Positions 8,648-18,226 of a stretch of DNA of 64,000 bases are shown here, piece after piece. The notes under the pieces are model-generated. The model made no database searches. It worked only from the letters and a program-made list of their open reading frames with translations, and was not told the DNA's origin. Origin of the DNA: Solirhodobacter olei (lineage in GTDB: Bacteria > Pseudomonadota > Alphaproteobacteria > Rhodobacterales > Rhodobacteraceae); assembly GCF_004010155.1 (NCBI RefSeq), contig NZ_RRYH01000024.1, positions 47,245 to 111,244 of the forward strand. Reading direction: 5' to 3'. Made by a program: the position numbers and the translations under genes. The stretch's first letter is position 1. The number at the start of each line of letters is the position of its first letter.

Positions 8648-9781
8648 GTGTCGAGATTCGACCGATACATGCTGTCGCAACTGATGGTGATGTTCGGCTT
8701 CTTCTCGCTCGTTCTCGCCATGGTCTACTGGGTCAACCGGGCGGTGCTTCTGTTCAACCACCTGATCGGGGACGGGCAGTCCGTCCGCATCTTCGTCGAG
8801 CTGACCGCGCTGACGCTGCCGAACGTGATCCGCATCATGCTGCCGCTTTCGGCCTTCGCAGCTTCGGTCTACGTGATGAACCGGATGTCGAACGAAAGCG
8901 AGCTGGTCGTCGCGCAATCGGCCGGGCTCTCGCCCTTCCGGCTGGCACGGCCGGCGCTGGCTTTCGGGGTCGTCGTCGCCCTGCTGGTGGCGCTTCTGTC
9001 CAATATCCTTGTGCCCGCGAGCCAGGCCGGGCTGGCCGAGCGGCAGGCGGTGATGGCGCGCAACATCACGGCCCGGGTCCTGACCGAAGGCAAGTTCATC
9101 CACCCGTCCGAGGGCGTGACGCTGTTCATCCGCCAGATCACGCCCCTGGGCGAGATGCGCGACGTGTTCCTGTCGGACGCGCGCAGGCCCGGCCAGCGCA
9201 CCACCTATTCGGCGCGGCGGGCGCTGCTGGTGAAGGTCTCCGGCGGCACCAAGCTGGTGATGTTCGACGGAACGGCGCAGACGCTGACGCTGGCCAACCG
9301 CAAGCTCGCCGTCACCCGGTTCCAGTCCTCGACCTATGACATCGGCGCGCTGATCGGGCCGCCCGGCGCGCGGCGGCCGCGTCTGGAGGAGCTGTCGACG
9401 CCGGCGCTGCTTTTCCCGGGCAAGGCGCTGATCGCGGCCACGGGCGCGACGCGCGCGGATTTCCTCTACGAGGCCAACACCCGCATCGCAGAGCCGCTGA
9501 CGGCGCTGGCCGCGGCGCTTCTGGGCTATGCGGTGATGATGCTGGGGGGGTTCAGCCGCTTCGGCAACTGGCGCCAGATCGGCGCCGGTGCGGTGGGGCT
9601 GATCCTGCTGCAGATGCTGGTCGACTGGTCGGCCGGGGTCGGGACGGCGAATGCCAGCCTCTGGCCGGTGGCCTATCTGCCGGGGGTGGTGGGGATCCTG
9701 GCCTCGGTCGCGATGCTCTGGCAGGCCGGGCGCCCGCGGCGCCGGCGGGCGAGCCCGGCCGAGGGGCTGGCGGCGACATGA
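8648..9781 (+). CDS. lptF: LPS export ABC transporter permease LptF
   Basis: A 377-residue inner-membrane permease of the LptB2FG complex, which extracts lipopolysaccharide from the inner membrane. It has the family layout: N-terminal RYMLSQLMVMFGFF, three membrane helices, a large periplasmic beta-jellyroll domain (about 130-265) and three C-terminal helices. It starts with GTG at 8648, with AGGAGG 10 nt upstream. The end overlaps the lptG start by 4 nt (ATGA), which indicates translational coupling in an lptF-lptG-lptD-surA-pdxA-rsmA operon. Confidence 0.95.
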   Translation: MSRFDRYMLSQLMVMFGFFSLVLAMVYWVNRAVLLFNHLIGDGQSVRIFVELTALTLPNVIRIMLPLSAFAASVYVMNRMSNESELVVAQSAGLSPFRLARPALAFGVVVALLVALLSNILVPASQAGLAERQAVMARNITARVLTEGKFIHPSEGVTLFIRQITPLGEMRDVFLSDARRPGQRTTYSARRALLVKVSGGTKLVMFDGTAQTLTLANRKLAVTRFQSSTYDIGALIGPPGARRPRLEELSTPALLFPGKALIAATGATRADFLYEANTRIAEPLTALAAALLGYAVMMLGGFSRFGNWRQIGAGAVGLILLQMLVDWSAGVGTANASLWPVAYLPGVVGILASVAMLWQAGRPRRRRASPAEGLAAT

Positions 9782-10878
9782 CGCTGAGCCTCTATGTCGC
9801 GCGCCGCTTCCTGGTGGCCTTCCTGCTGGTGATGGCGGGCTTCGCCTGCATCCAGATGCTGCTCGACCTCGTCGAGGAGCTGCACCGCGCCTCGGGGACC
9901 GCGATCAGCTTCGCGCAGGCCGCCCAGCTTGCCGCGCTGAACACGCCCGACGGGCTTTACCGCATCCTGCCGCTGATAACGATCCTTGCGACGCTGATCC
10001 TGTTCCTGGGCCTGGCGCGCAGCAGCGAGCTGGTCGTGATCCGTGCCGCCGGCCGCTCCGGGCTTCGCACGCTCGCGGCTCCGGTGACGACAGCGCTTCT
10101 GATCGGAATTACCGGCGTGGCCGTGATGAACCCGCTCGTCGCCGCCTCGACCAACGCCTACGAGGCGCTGAGCAGCCATTACGCGCTGGGCGGGCCGGAG
10201 AGCGTGCTGTCGGTCACGCGCGAGGGCTTCTGGCTGCGCCAGGCGAGCGCCGACGGGCAGACGGTGATCCGGGCCGAGCATGCCAGCGCCGACGGCACCA
10301 AACTTACGAATGCCTCCTTCATCAGCCTGAACGCGCAGGGCGCCCCGCAGCGGCGGATCGAGGCGCGGACCGCGGTGCTCGACCCCGGCGCCTGGGAGCT
10401 GACCGACGCCAAGGTCTGGCAGCTGGCCAAGACGACCAATCCCGAGCTGACCGCGAAGACCGCGAAGACGATGAGGCTGCCCTCAGAGCTGACCCGCAGC
10501 CAGATCCGCGACAGTTTCGGCAATCCGCGCCAGATCCCGATCTGGCAATTGCCCGAATTCATCGCCCGTCTCAGGCAGGCCGGGTTCTCGGCGCGCGATT
10601 ACCGCGTCTGGTTCGAGATGGAGATGGCGATGCCCTTCATGCTGGCCGGCATGGTCCTGATCGGGGCGGGGTTCACCATGCGCCACGTCCGCTTCGGCCA
10701 TACCGGGCTGATGGTGCTCTTCGCGCTGATCTCGGGCTTCTCGGTCTATTTCCTGCGCAACTTCGCCCAGGCGCTTGGCAATGGCGGGCAGATCCCGGTC
10801 GAGCTGGCCGCCTGGGGCCCGCCGCTGATCGCCATCCTGCTGTCGCTCGGCCTGCTGCTGCACCTGGAGGACGGCTGA
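9778..10878 (+). CDS. lptG: LPS export ABC transporter permease LptG
   Basis: A 366-residue partner permease of LptF with the same six-helix plus jellyroll layout. Family marks include YVARRFLVAFLLVMAGF at the N-terminus, ARSSELVVIRAAGRS (the coupling segment facing the LptB ATPase) and the C-terminal GFSVYFLRNFAQALG helix. The stop overlaps the lptD start by one nucleotide (TGATG). The lptB, lptA and lptC genes are not in the window. Confidence 0.95.
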   Translation: MTLSLYVARRFLVAFLLVMAGFACIQMLLDLVEELHRASGTAISFAQAAQLAALNTPDGLYRILPLITILATLILFLGLARSSELVVIRAAGRSGLRTLAAPVTTALLIGITGVAVMNPLVAASTNAYEALSSHYALGGPESVLSVTREGFWLRQASADGQTVIRAEHASADGTKLTNASFISLNAQGAPQRRIEARTAVLDPGAWELTDAKVWQLAKTTNPELTAKTAKTMRLPSELTRSQIRDSFGNPRQIPIWQLPEFIARLRQAGFSARDYRVWFEMEMAMPFMLAGMVLIGAGFTMRHVRFGHTGLMVLFALISGFSVYFLRNFAQALGNGGQIPVELAAWGPPLIAILLSLGLLLHLEDG

Positions 10879-13058
10879 TGCAGCATCTCTCCCGGCGGGC
10901 CGCGCTGGCGCTCGGCCTTGCGCTTGCGCCCCTCGCGGGGCCCCTCTCCGCCCCGGCCCAGCCCGCGTCGGGTGCCACCGGCGCCGCGGCCGCGCCGCCG
11001 CCCGCGACGCTGGTGGCCGACAGCGTCACCCGCACGGGACAGGTGCTGGTGGCAGAGGGTCATGTCGAGGTGTTCTACAAGGGTACCCGGCTGAAGGCCG
11101 CCAAGATCACCTACGACCAGGCCAAGGGCACGATCCAGGTCGCGGGCCCGCTGGTTCTGATCGACGCCTCGGGCTCCAGCAAGGTGCTGGCCTCCGACGC
11201 GGAGCTTTCGGCCGACCTGCAGAACGGCATCCTGCATTCGGCGCAGATGGAGCTGGAGGGGCGGGTGCAGATCGCCGCGGCGGAGATGCAGCGCAAGGCG
11301 GGGCGCTATTCGAGCCTCGACCATGCGGTCAGCTCGTCCTGCCAGGTCTGCGCGGCCCATCCGGTGCCGTTGTGGGAGATCCGGGCGCACAAGGTGGTGC
11401 ATGACATGGTCACCCACCGGATCCGCTTCACCGACGCGCAGCTGCGCTTCGCCGGCGTGCCGGTCTTCTACCTGCCGTTCTTCAGCCTGCCCGACCCGAC
11501 GGTGAAGCGCACGCCCGGGTTCCTGACGCCGAAGCTGTCGGAATCGACTCTCTTCGGCTTCGGGGTGGAGACCCCCTATTTCCTGCCGCTGGGCCCCACA
11601 CGCGATCTGACCTTCTACCCGTTCCTGGCCGCCAAGGGCAGCCGGACCCTGGGGCTGCGCTACCGCGAGGCATTCAACACCGGCGCGGTGGAGTTCCGCG
11701 GCGCGCTTTCGCGCGACCAGCTCATGCCCGGCGACACCCGAGGCTACCTGTTCGGCGACGGTTATTTCGACCTGCCCCGCGGCTTCCAGCTGAAGTTCCA
11801 GATCCAGGCGGTGAGCGACCCCAACTATTTCCTGAACTACGGGCTGACCCAGGTCGACCGGCTGGAGAGCGGGCTGGAGCTGTCGCGCACGCGGCGCGAC
11901 GAATATATCGACGCCCGGCTGCTGCGCTTCCACTCGATCCGGTCCGGCGACAACAACGACACGCTGCCGAATGTCGTCGCCACCGCCGACTGGAGCCGGC
12001 GCTTCGCGCTGCCCCTGATCGGCGGGTCGGCGCAGCTCGATTTCCGCGGCATGGCGCTGCGCCGCCGCTCCAGTGCCGACGTGGTCGGGCGGGACATTTC
12101 GCGCGCTGGCTTCGTCTTCGACTGGCGGCGGGACTGGATCCTGCCCGAGGGGCTGGTGCTGACCGGCCTCGGGTCCCTGCAGAGCGACCTTTACGGGGTG
12201 CACCAGGATTCGTCCTACCCCGCCACCATCGCGCGGACGGTGCCGCAGGCGGCCGTGCAGCTGTCCTGGCCCTGGGTGCGGGCGGGGGCAAAGGGCGCCT
12301 CGGACGTGATCACCCCGGTCGCCCAGCTGATCTTCGCGCCGAGGTCGGTGCCGGCTGTGCCGAACGAGGATTCGGTGATCTCGGACTTCGACGAGGGCAA
12401 CCTGTTCTCGCTGTCGCATTTCAACGGCGTCGACGGCATCGAGCTGGGCCGGCGCGTCAATCTCGGCGTGACCTGGACGCATTACGATCCCTCGGGCTGG
12501 ACCTTCGGCGTCGCCGCCGGGCGGATCTGGCGGCAGGTGACGGCGACCGGCTACGACCCGGCCTCGGGCCTCGGCGGCAAATCCTCGGGCTGGCTTCTGG
12601 CGACCCAGGCCAAGAACCGGCGGCTGGAGATCATCAACCGCGCCGTCTTCGGCAATGGCGGCGGGCTGAACAAGGACGAGCTGAGCCTGCGCTGGACGCC
12701 GCCGGGGAGGTTCTCGGCCTCCACCAGCTACATCTGGATGACGGCCGACCCGGCGAGCTACCCGTCGCTGACCACGGTGGCGACGCGGCAGTGGCAGGTC
12801 GACGCGGCCTTTCCGATCCGCGGCAACTTTTCGGGCCAGGCCTCCTGGCGCTACGACGTGGTCACCCACCGCGCCGACGCCTCGTCGCTCAACCTGACCT
12901 GGCGCAACGAGTGCGTCAGCGTTGATCTTTCCGTCGCACGGAGCTACGCATCTGCAACGAGCACGACGGCCAGCACCTCCTTTGGCTTCTCGCTTGGGCT
13001 GACCGGCTTCGGCGGCGGCTCTGCCTCCGGCGCACCGGTCGGAAGCTGCCAGCGGTGA
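10878..13058 (+). CDS. lptD: LPS assembly outer-membrane protein LptD
   Basis: A 726-residue outer-membrane beta-barrel that inserts LPS into the outer leaflet. It has a signal peptide (RRAALALGLALAPLAGPLSA, ending near APAQPA), an N-terminal OstA/LptA-like domain (about 45-170, with VLVAEGHVEVFYKGTRLKA) and the conserved segment VPVFYLPFFSLPDPTVKR leading into the barrel. Cys residues occur in SSSCQVCAAH and near the C-terminus. The ATG at 10878 overlaps the lptG stop; long upstream in-frame sequence is shadow of lptG. It is followed by surA, its known chaperone. Confidence 0.95.
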   Translation: MQHLSRRAALALGLALAPLAGPLSAPAQPASGATGAAAAPPPATLVADSVTRTGQVLVAEGHVEVFYKGTRLKAAKITYDQAKGTIQVAGPLVLIDASGSSKVLASDAELSADLQNGILHSAQMELEGRVQIAAAEMQRKAGRYSSLDHAVSSSCQVCAAHPVPLWEIRAHKVVHDMVTHRIRFTDAQLRFAGVPVFYLPFFSLPDPTVKRTPGFLTPKLSESTLFGFGVETPYFLPLGPTRDLTFYPFLAAKGSRTLGLRYREAFNTGAVEFRGALSRDQLMPGDTRGYLFGDGYFDLPRGFQLKFQIQAVSDPNYFLNYGLTQVDRLESGLELSRTRRDEYIDARLLRFHSIRSGDNNDTLPNVVATADWSRRFALPLIGGSAQLDFRGMALRRRSSADVVGRDISRAGFVFDWRRDWILPEGLVLTGLGSLQSDLYGVHQDSSYPATIARTVPQAAVQLSWPWVRAGAKGASDVITPVAQLIFAPRSVPAVPNEDSVISDFDEGNLFSLSHFNGVDGIELGRRVNLGVTWTHYDPSGWTFGVAAGRIWRQVTATGYDPASGLGGKSSGWLLATQAKNRRLEIINRAVFGNGGGLNKDELSLRWTPPGRFSASTSYIWMTADPASYPSLTTVATRQWQVDAAFPIRGNFSGQASWRYDVVTHRADASSLNLTWRNECVSVDLSVARSYASATSTTASTSFGFSLGLTGFGGGSASGAPVGSCQR

Positions 13059-13070
13059 GGCGCGCGGAGG

Positions 13071-13110
13071 ACAGGGCCGGAGCGGCCGGGAGACAGGGCC
13101 GGAGCGGCCT
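13071..13110 (+). repeat. Tandem 18-bp direct repeat between lptD and surA
   Basis: The 18-mer GACAGGGCCGGAGCGGCC occurs at 13071-13088 and again at 13093-13110, a 22 bp period. Each unit contains the palindromic core GGCCGGAGCGGCC, so alternative hairpins can form. It lies in the 140 bp gap between the lptD stop and the surA start. Confidence 0.85.
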
Positions 13111-13198
13111 GCGGGCCGCGAGAAACGGGAAGGACCCGGCGGGGCCCGAAGGGGCGAACCGGCGGGCGCGACGGGTAGAGGACGGGCGGTACGGGCTG

Positions 13199-14449
13199 AT
13201 GATGCGACTGAGCTTTCTTTTGATCGCCGGCTTGGCGTTCGCCCCCGCGGCCGCCATGGCGGCCCAGAACGATCCGGCGCAGGCCGCGGCCCAAGGCGCG
13301 GCCACCGGACAGCCCTTCGCCGCGGCGCTTTACGTCGACGGCCGGGCGATCACCAATTACGAGATCACCCAGCGCGAGAAGTTCCTTCAGGCGATCGAGG
13401 GCCCGGGCGACCATTCCGCCGAGGCGGTGAAGGCGCTGATCGACGACAAGATCCGCCTTTTCGAGGCCGCGAAATACGGCATCGTGCCGACCGACGCCGA
13501 TATCAAGGCGGGGATGGACGAGTTCGCCAGCCGGGCCAAGATGACCGGGGACGAATTCGTGGCCCAGCTTGAAAAGGCCGGGGTCGACCCCCAGACCTTC
13601 CGCGATTTCGTCAAGGCCGGGCAGGCCTGGCGCGAGGTGGTGCAGGGCACGATCGCCCAGACCGTCACGATCAGCGATGCCGATGTGACCGAGAGCCGGG
13701 CGCTGAGCCTGGCCCATGGCGTGCCGCGGCTGCTGCTGTCCGAGCTGGTCATGCCGGCGACGCCGGACTACGCGCCGAAGACCGTGCCGCTGGCCGAGGA
13801 GCTGTCGAAGACGCTGAAGGGCGACGCGGCCTTCTCGGCGGCGGCGAAGAAATACTCCGCCTCCGACTCCGCCTCCAAGGGCGGCAAGCTTGACTGGATT
13901 CCGGCCGCCCAGCTTCCCAATGCGGTGGTGCAGGCCGTCACCGGGCTGGCGCCGGGCCAGGTGTCGCAGCCGGTGGCGCTGCCGAATGCCGTCGGCATCT
14001 TCGAGCTGCGCGGGATCGAGGACGCCCCTGCCCCGCCGCCGGCGCGGGTCGAGGTGGATTACGCCGAATACCTGCTGCCCGGGATCCATACACCCAAGGT
14101 CGCGGCGGAGGCGGCACGGATTCGCGCCCGGGCCGAGACCTGCAACGACCTCTATGGCCTTGCCCGGGGCAAGCCCGCCTCTGTCCTGACCCGGGTCAAA
14201 CAGTCGCTGCCGCAGGTGCCCGCCGACGTGGCGCTGTCGCTGGCGCAGCTCGACCCCGGCGAGAGCACGACCGAGCTGACGCGCGGCAACGACACGGTGT
14301 TCCTGATGCTCTGCTCGCGCACGGTGACGCAGAATCCGCCGATGGATACCCAGGAGCTGAAGAGCGCGCTTTTTGCCGCCAAGGCGAACGCGCTGGCCGA
14401 CCAGAAGCTGGACGAGCTGCGCGCCGACGCGATCATCACCGCGCCATGA
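13199..14449 (+). CDS. surA: Periplasmic peptidylprolyl isomerase / chaperone SurA
   Basis: A 416-residue periplasmic chaperone for outer-membrane proteins. A signal peptide (MMRLSFLLIAGLAFAPAAAMA) is followed by a SurA N-terminal domain (YVDGRAITNYEITQRE, about 40-150) and a parvulin-type PPIC region with the GGKLDWIPAAQL motif. A single parvulin domain is visible, as in many alphaproteobacteria, against two in E. coli. The frame stays open upstream to a GTG that overlaps the lptD stop (13055), but that extension is Arg-rich and would bury the signal peptide, so ATG at 13199 is preferred. The stop overlaps pdxA by ATGA. Confidence 0.92.
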   Translation: MMRLSFLLIAGLAFAPAAAMAAQNDPAQAAAQGAATGQPFAAALYVDGRAITNYEITQREKFLQAIEGPGDHSAEAVKALIDDKIRLFEAAKYGIVPTDADIKAGMDEFASRAKMTGDEFVAQLEKAGVDPQTFRDFVKAGQAWREVVQGTIAQTVTISDADVTESRALSLAHGVPRLLLSELVMPATPDYAPKTVPLAEELSKTLKGDAAFSAAAKKYSASDSASKGGKLDWIPAAQLPNAVVQAVTGLAPGQVSQPVALPNAVGIFELRGIEDAPAPPPARVEVDYAEYLLPGIHTPKVAAEAARIRARAETCNDLYGLARGKPASVLTRVKQSLPQVPADVALSLAQLDPGESTTELTRGNDTVFLMLCSRTVTQNPPMDTQELKSALFAAKANALADQKLDELRADAIITAP

Positions 14450-15435
14450 CCGCGGCCGCATCGCCCGCCGTGAAGCCGGTGGCGCTGAGCTGCGGCGAAC
14501 CCGCGGGCATCGGGCCCGAAATCGCGGTGAAGGCCTGGGCGGCGCTGGGGAACCGGCTGCCGTTCTTCTGGATCGGGGATCCGCGCCACCTGCCCGAGCA
14601 CACCCCGCGCGTTCTGATCCGCGACCCGGCCGAGGCGGTCGAGGCCGCGGCCGAGGGGCTGCCGGTCTGGCCGCTCGACTTCCCGGCGCCCGCGGTGCCG
14701 GGCCAGCCCGCCCGCGCCAATGCCGCCAGCGTCATCGAGGCGATCGCGACCGGGGTCAGGCTGGTCTCGGAGGGCCAGGCCGGCGCGCTGACCACGGCGC
14801 CGATCCACAAGAAGGCGCTGAAGGACGGGGCGGGCTTCGCCTTTCCGGGCCATACGGAGTACCTCGCCCATCTCGCCGGCGTCGAGCGCGTCGTGATGAT
14901 GCTTGCCGCGCCGGGGCTGCGGGTGGTGCCGGTGACGATCCATATCGCGCTTTCGGAGGTGCCGAAGGCGCTGACCGCGGCGCTGCTGGAGGAGACGCTG
15001 CGGATCACCGACGCGGGGCTGAAGCGCGACTTCGGCCTGCCCGCGCCGCGGATCGCGGTGGCGGGGCTCAACCCCCATGCCGGCGAGGGCGGCGCGATGG
15101 GGGGCGAGGAGATCGCGCTCATCGGCCCGGTGCTGGAACGGCTTCGGGCCGAGGGGATGGCACTGACCGGCCCGCTTCCGGCGGACACGATGTTCCATGC
15201 CGCCGCGCGGGCGCGCTATGACGTGGCGGTCTGCATGTATCACGATCAGGCGCTGATCCCGATCAAGACGGTGGATTTCGCCGGTGGCGTGAACGTGACG
15301 CTGGGGCTGCCTTTCGTGCGGACCTCGCCGGACCACGGCACCGCCTTCGACATCGCGGGCAAGGGCGTCGCCGATCCGGCGAGCCTGATCGCGGCGCTGC
15401 GGCTGGCCGAAGAGATGGCGACCGCACGCGGGTGA
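14446..15435 (+). CDS. pdxA: 4-hydroxythreonine-4-phosphate dehydrogenase
   Basis: A 329-residue NAD-dependent, metal-binding enzyme of the DXP-dependent pyridoxal phosphate pathway. Family marks are CGEPAGIGPEIAVKA at the N-terminus, the metal-binding His in AFPGHTEYLAH, GLNPHAGEGG and MYHDQALIPIKT, and RTSPDHGTAFDIAGKG near the end. It is coupled to surA by a 4 nt overlap. The surA-pdxA-rsmA order is conserved across many proteobacteria. Confidence 0.97.
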   Translation: MTAAASPAVKPVALSCGEPAGIGPEIAVKAWAALGNRLPFFWIGDPRHLPEHTPRVLIRDPAEAVEAAAEGLPVWPLDFPAPAVPGQPARANAASVIEAIATGVRLVSEGQAGALTTAPIHKKALKDGAGFAFPGHTEYLAHLAGVERVVMMLAAPGLRVVPVTIHIALSEVPKALTAALLEETLRITDAGLKRDFGLPAPRIAVAGLNPHAGEGGAMGGEEIALIGPVLERLRAEGMALTGPLPADTMFHAAARARYDVAVCMYHDQALIPIKTVDFAGGVNVTLGLPFVRTSPDHGTAFDIAGKGVADPASLIAALRLAEEMATARG

Positions 15436-15472
15436 CGGGGCCGCGTCCGGGGCGCTTTCCGCCCCACGCACC

Positions 15473-15498
15473 CCCGGGAGACTTGGGCCAGGATGAAA
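15473..15498 (+). repeat. Dispersed 27-bp intergenic motif, copy 1
   Basis: CCCCGGGAGACTTGGGCCAG followed by GATGAAA lies just before the rsmA start. It matches the motif seen at 19350, 31189, 33624 and 39331 (approximate consensus CCGGAGTATTTGGCCAAGAT then GAA). Confidence 0.6.
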
Positions 15499-15508
15499 GG
15501 GCGAGGGA

Positions 15509-16348
15509 TTGGCTGCGATTGACGGGCTGCCGCCGCTGAGAGAGGTCATCGCCGCGCATGGGCTGGCGGCGAAAAAGAGCCTCGGGCAGAACTTCCTGCT
15601 GGATCTGAACCTGACGGCGAAGATCGCGCGGGCGGCAGGCGACCTGACAGGCTGCGACGTGCTGGAGGTCGGGCCGGGTCCCGGCGGGCTGACGCGCGGG
15701 CTTTTGGCCGAGGGCGCGCGGCGGGTGCTGGCGGTGGAGAAGGATACCCGCTGCCTGCCCGCGCTGGAGGAGATCGCGGCGGCCTATCCCGGGCGGCTGG
15801 AGGTGGTGAACGGCGATGCGCTGGCGCTCGATGCCGCGGCGCGGCTGACGGCGCCGGTCAAGGTGGTGGCGAACCTGCCCTACAATGTCGGCACCGAGCT
15901 TCTGATCCGCTGGATGACGCCGCAGAGCTGGCCGCCGTTCTGGCAAAGCCTGACGCTGATGTTCCAGCGGGAAGTGGCGGAGCGGATCGTGGCCAGGCCC
16001 GGGTCAAAGGCCTACGGGCGGCTGGCGCTGATGGTGCAGTGGCGGGCCGATGCGCGGATCGTGCTGAGCCTGCCGCCCGAGGCCTTCACCCCGCCGCCGA
16101 AGATCAGCTCTGCCGTGGTGCATGTCACGGCCCTGCCGGAGCCGCGCTATCCGGCCGATGCGAAGATCCTGGAACGCGTGGTGGCGGCGGGTTTCAATCA
16201 GCGCCGCAAGATGCTGCGGGCGAGCCTTCGCGGCCTCGCGCCGGATATAGAGGACCGGCTGCGCGCGGCCGGCATCGCGCCGACGGCGCGTGCCGAGGAA
16301 ATTCCGCTGGAGGGGTTCTGCGCGCTGGCCCGGTCGCTGGCGGGCTGA
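15509..16348 (+). CDS. rsmA: 16S rRNA (adenine1518/1519-N6)-dimethyltransferase
   Basis: A 279-residue KsgA-type methyltransferase that dimethylates two adenosines near the 3' end of 16S rRNA. The SAM-binding motif is [24 protein letters not shown] precedes it and the catalytic motif [11 protein letters not shown] follows. The C-terminal [14 protein letters not shown] is also typical. The only reasonable start is TTG at 15509, with GCGAGGG upstream; the ATG at 15493 is out of frame. It is the last gene of the lpt-surA-pdxA operon and is convergent with the DUF4167 gene. Confidence 0.95.
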   Translation: MAAIDGLPPLREVIAAHGLAAKKSLGQNFLLDLNLTAKIARAAGDLTGCDVLEVGPGPGGLTRGLLAEGARRVLAVEKDTRCLPALEEIAAAYPGRLEVVNGDALALDAAARLTAPVKVVANLPYNVGTELLIRWMTPQSWPPFWQSLTLMFQREVAERIVARPGSKAYGRLALMVQWRADARIVLSLPPEAFTPPPKISSAVVHVTALPEPRYPADAKILERVVAAGFNQRRKMLRASLRGLAPDIEDRLRAAGIAPTARAEEIPLEGFCALARSLAG

Positions 16349-16349
16349 G

Positions 16350-17135
16350 TTATTCCGCCGCCGGGGTCCGGCTTTCGCCACCCTCTGTGGATGCGCCTTC
16401 GGACCCGCCCTCGGCCGCGCGCGGCTTGCGCGGGCGGCGGCGCGGGCGGCTGGCCTCGCCTTCTGCCGGGGCGTCGCCCGGGGCGGATTCGGCGGCCGGC
16501 TTCTCGGCTGCGGGCTTGCGGCGGGAGGGCTGCGGTGCTGCAGGCGCCGGCTGGGCGGCTGGCGCCGGTTGGGCGGCCTCGCTCTCCTGCCGCTGTTCGG
16601 GGGTCTCGACAAGACCGCTGTCGCCGCGGCCCTCGTCGAAATCGATCACCTCGCCGCCGGGGCGCTGCTCGCCGTAGCGTTCGCCACGATCGCCGCGGTC
16701 GCGGCGGCCACCGTTGCCGCCGCCGTTGTTGGCATTGCCGGAATTGCTGTTGTGGCCGCCGTTGCCGTGGCTGCCGCCACCGCCGTTGCCACCGTTGCCG
16801 CCGCTATTGGCGTTGCTGTCGTGGTCGCCGGAGCCGCCGTGGCCGTTCTGGCCGCCCTGCTGCTGGCGGGCTTCCTGGTCACGCGCCATCTCGCGCTGCG
16901 CCTCGGCCAGCATGCGGATGTAGTGCTCGGCATGCTGCAGGAAGTTTTCAGAGGCCACCCGGTCGTTACCGAGCTGGGCGTCGCGCGCCAGCACCAGATA
17001 CTTGTCGATGATCTGCTGCGGCGTGCCGCGCACCTTGCCCTCGGGACCCGAGGAGTCAAAGACGCGGTTGACAATGTTGCCAAGCGAGCGCGGGCGGTTC
17101 TGCTTCGAACGCGAGCGGGACTTTGATGATCTCAT
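16350..17135 (-). CDS. DUF4167 domain protein with Gly/Asn-rich low-complexity centre
   Basis: A 261-residue protein of the alphaproteobacterial DUF4167 family. Residues about 1-80 form the conserved domain (RNRPRSLGNIVNRVFDSSGP, ARDAQ, ENFLQHAEHYIRM). Residues about 95-150 are a Gly/Asn/His/Ser tract, followed by an acidic stretch and a Pro/Ala/Arg-rich C-terminus. The N-terminal RNR segments suggest nucleic-acid binding, but the function is not known to me. The gene follows prmC on the same strand. Confidence 0.88.
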   Translation of the reverse strand: MRSSKSRSRSKQNRPRSLGNIVNRVFDSSGPEGKVRGTPQQIIDKYLVLARDAQLGNDRVASENFLQHAEHYIRMLAEAQREMARDQEARQQQGGQNGHGGSGDHDSNANSGGNGGNGGGGSHGNGGHNSNSGNANNGGGNGGRRDRGDRGERYGEQRPGGEVIDFDEGRGDSGLVETPEQRQESEAAQPAPAAQPAPAAPQPSRRKPAAEKPAAESAPGDAPAEGEASRPRRRPRKPRAAEGGSEGASTEGGESRTPAAE

Positions 17136-17270
17136 AACTTCGCTTTATCCAGCCATGTGGGGCTTTGCCCGGACCCCTGCGGCGCTTGCGCGCCTCGCTT
17201 CGAACGGTCAGGCAGATCCGGGCGGGGGTTTCGGGGGCCTGCAATGTCAGCCGGCCCGTAACCTTTTGCC

Positions 17271-17299
17271 GAATAAGCACGGCACCGGCGTCAGGGCAA
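17271..17299 (-). promoter_or_regulatory. Possible promoter of the DUF4167 gene
   Basis: On the minus strand TTGCCC (17299-17294) and TTATTC (17276-17271) are 17 nt apart, with the DUF4167 start about 136 nt downstream. The match to sigma-70 consensus is moderate, and the 209 bp gap after prmC makes a separate promoter plausible. Confidence 0.35.
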
Positions 17300-17344
17300 G
17301 CTGATTCTGCACGAAATCCGGCCGATTGGCAGAATTGCAGCAGA

Positions 17345-18226
17345 TCACTCAGGCGACCGGGCGCCTCGCGCCCGTCCAAGGACAACCCTGTCCCTGCCTT
17401 CAAGATCGGGTCTGACCGCCACATCTTCAAGCCCCGCGGCGCGGAAAAGCGCGGCGACGGCGGGACCCTGCGTGGCGCCGATCTCGACGATCAGCCGACC
17501 GCCGGAGGCCAGGTGGGCCGGGGCCGCAGCCGCGATGGCGCGGTAGGGGCCGAGACCGTCGCCCCCCGGTGTCAGGGCCTGGCGCGGCTCCCAGTCGCGG
17601 ACCTCGGGGGCGAGGCCGGCCATCTCCGCCTCGGCGATATAGGGGGGGTTCGAGACGATGAGGTCGAAGACGCCCTCCAGCCCGTCAAACCAGTCTGCGC
17701 GGCGAAAGGTCGCGCGGGGAAAGAGGCCAAGCGCCGTGGCATTGGCGGCCGCCACGGCGAGCGCGGCCTCGGAGGTGTCGGTGCCGAGGCCGGTGGCCTG
17801 CGGCCGCTCTGCCAGCAGCGTCAGCAGGATCGCGCCGGTGCCGGTGCCGAGGTCGAGGATACGGGTGAAGGGATCCTCCAGCGCGGCCTCGATCAGGCCT
17901 TCCGTCTCCGGGCGCGGGTCGAGCGTGTCGCGGGTGACGCGGAAGCTGCGGCCCCAGAAGAGCCTCTGCCCGGTGATCTGGCTGACGGGCTGGCGGGCTT
18001 CGCGCGCGGCGATGGCGCGTTCGAAGGCCTCGGCGGCCTCCGGCGCCAGGGGATCGGGCAGATGCAGGGTCAGCCGGTCCGGGGCAAGGCCCGCGGCATG
18101 GGCGAGAAGCGCGCGGGCGTCGCGGGCGGGGCTTTCGACGCCGGCGGCCTTCAGCCGGGCGACGGCCGCGCGCAGGGCCACGTCGAGGGTTGTCCCGGCC
18201 CCCTGCCCCTGCCCCGGACCCGTCAT
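17345..18226 (-). CDS. prmC: Peptide chain release factor N5-glutamine methyltransferase
   Basis: A 293-residue SAM-dependent enzyme that methylates the Gln of the GGQ motif in release factors. It has the helical N-terminal substrate domain (about 15-85, [14 protein letters not shown]), the SAM motif [16 protein letters not shown] and the catalytic NPPY in [14 protein letters not shown]. The start overlaps the prfA stop by 4 nt (ATGA), placing the enzyme in one transcript with its substrate. Confidence 0.95.
   Translation of the reverse strand: MTGPGQGQGAGTTLDVALRAAVARLKAAGVESPARDARALLAHAAGLAPDRLTLHLPDPLAPEAAEAFERAIAAREARQPVSQITGQRLFWGRSFRVTRDTLDPRPETEGLIEAALEDPFTRILDLGTGTGAILLTLLAERPQATGLGTDTSEAALAVAAANATALGLFPRATFRRADWFDGLEGVFDLIVSNPPYIAEAEMAGLAPEVRDWEPRQALTPGGDGLGPYRAIAAAAPAHLASGGRLIVEIGATQGPAVAALFRAAGLEDVAVRPDLEGRDRVVLGRARGARSPE

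Noticed and set aside
9651..10877. A fused LptG-region/LptD open frame of 1135 codons
   Set aside because: The first 409 codons are the shadow of lptG in another frame; the LptD signal peptide begins at the ATG at 10878.
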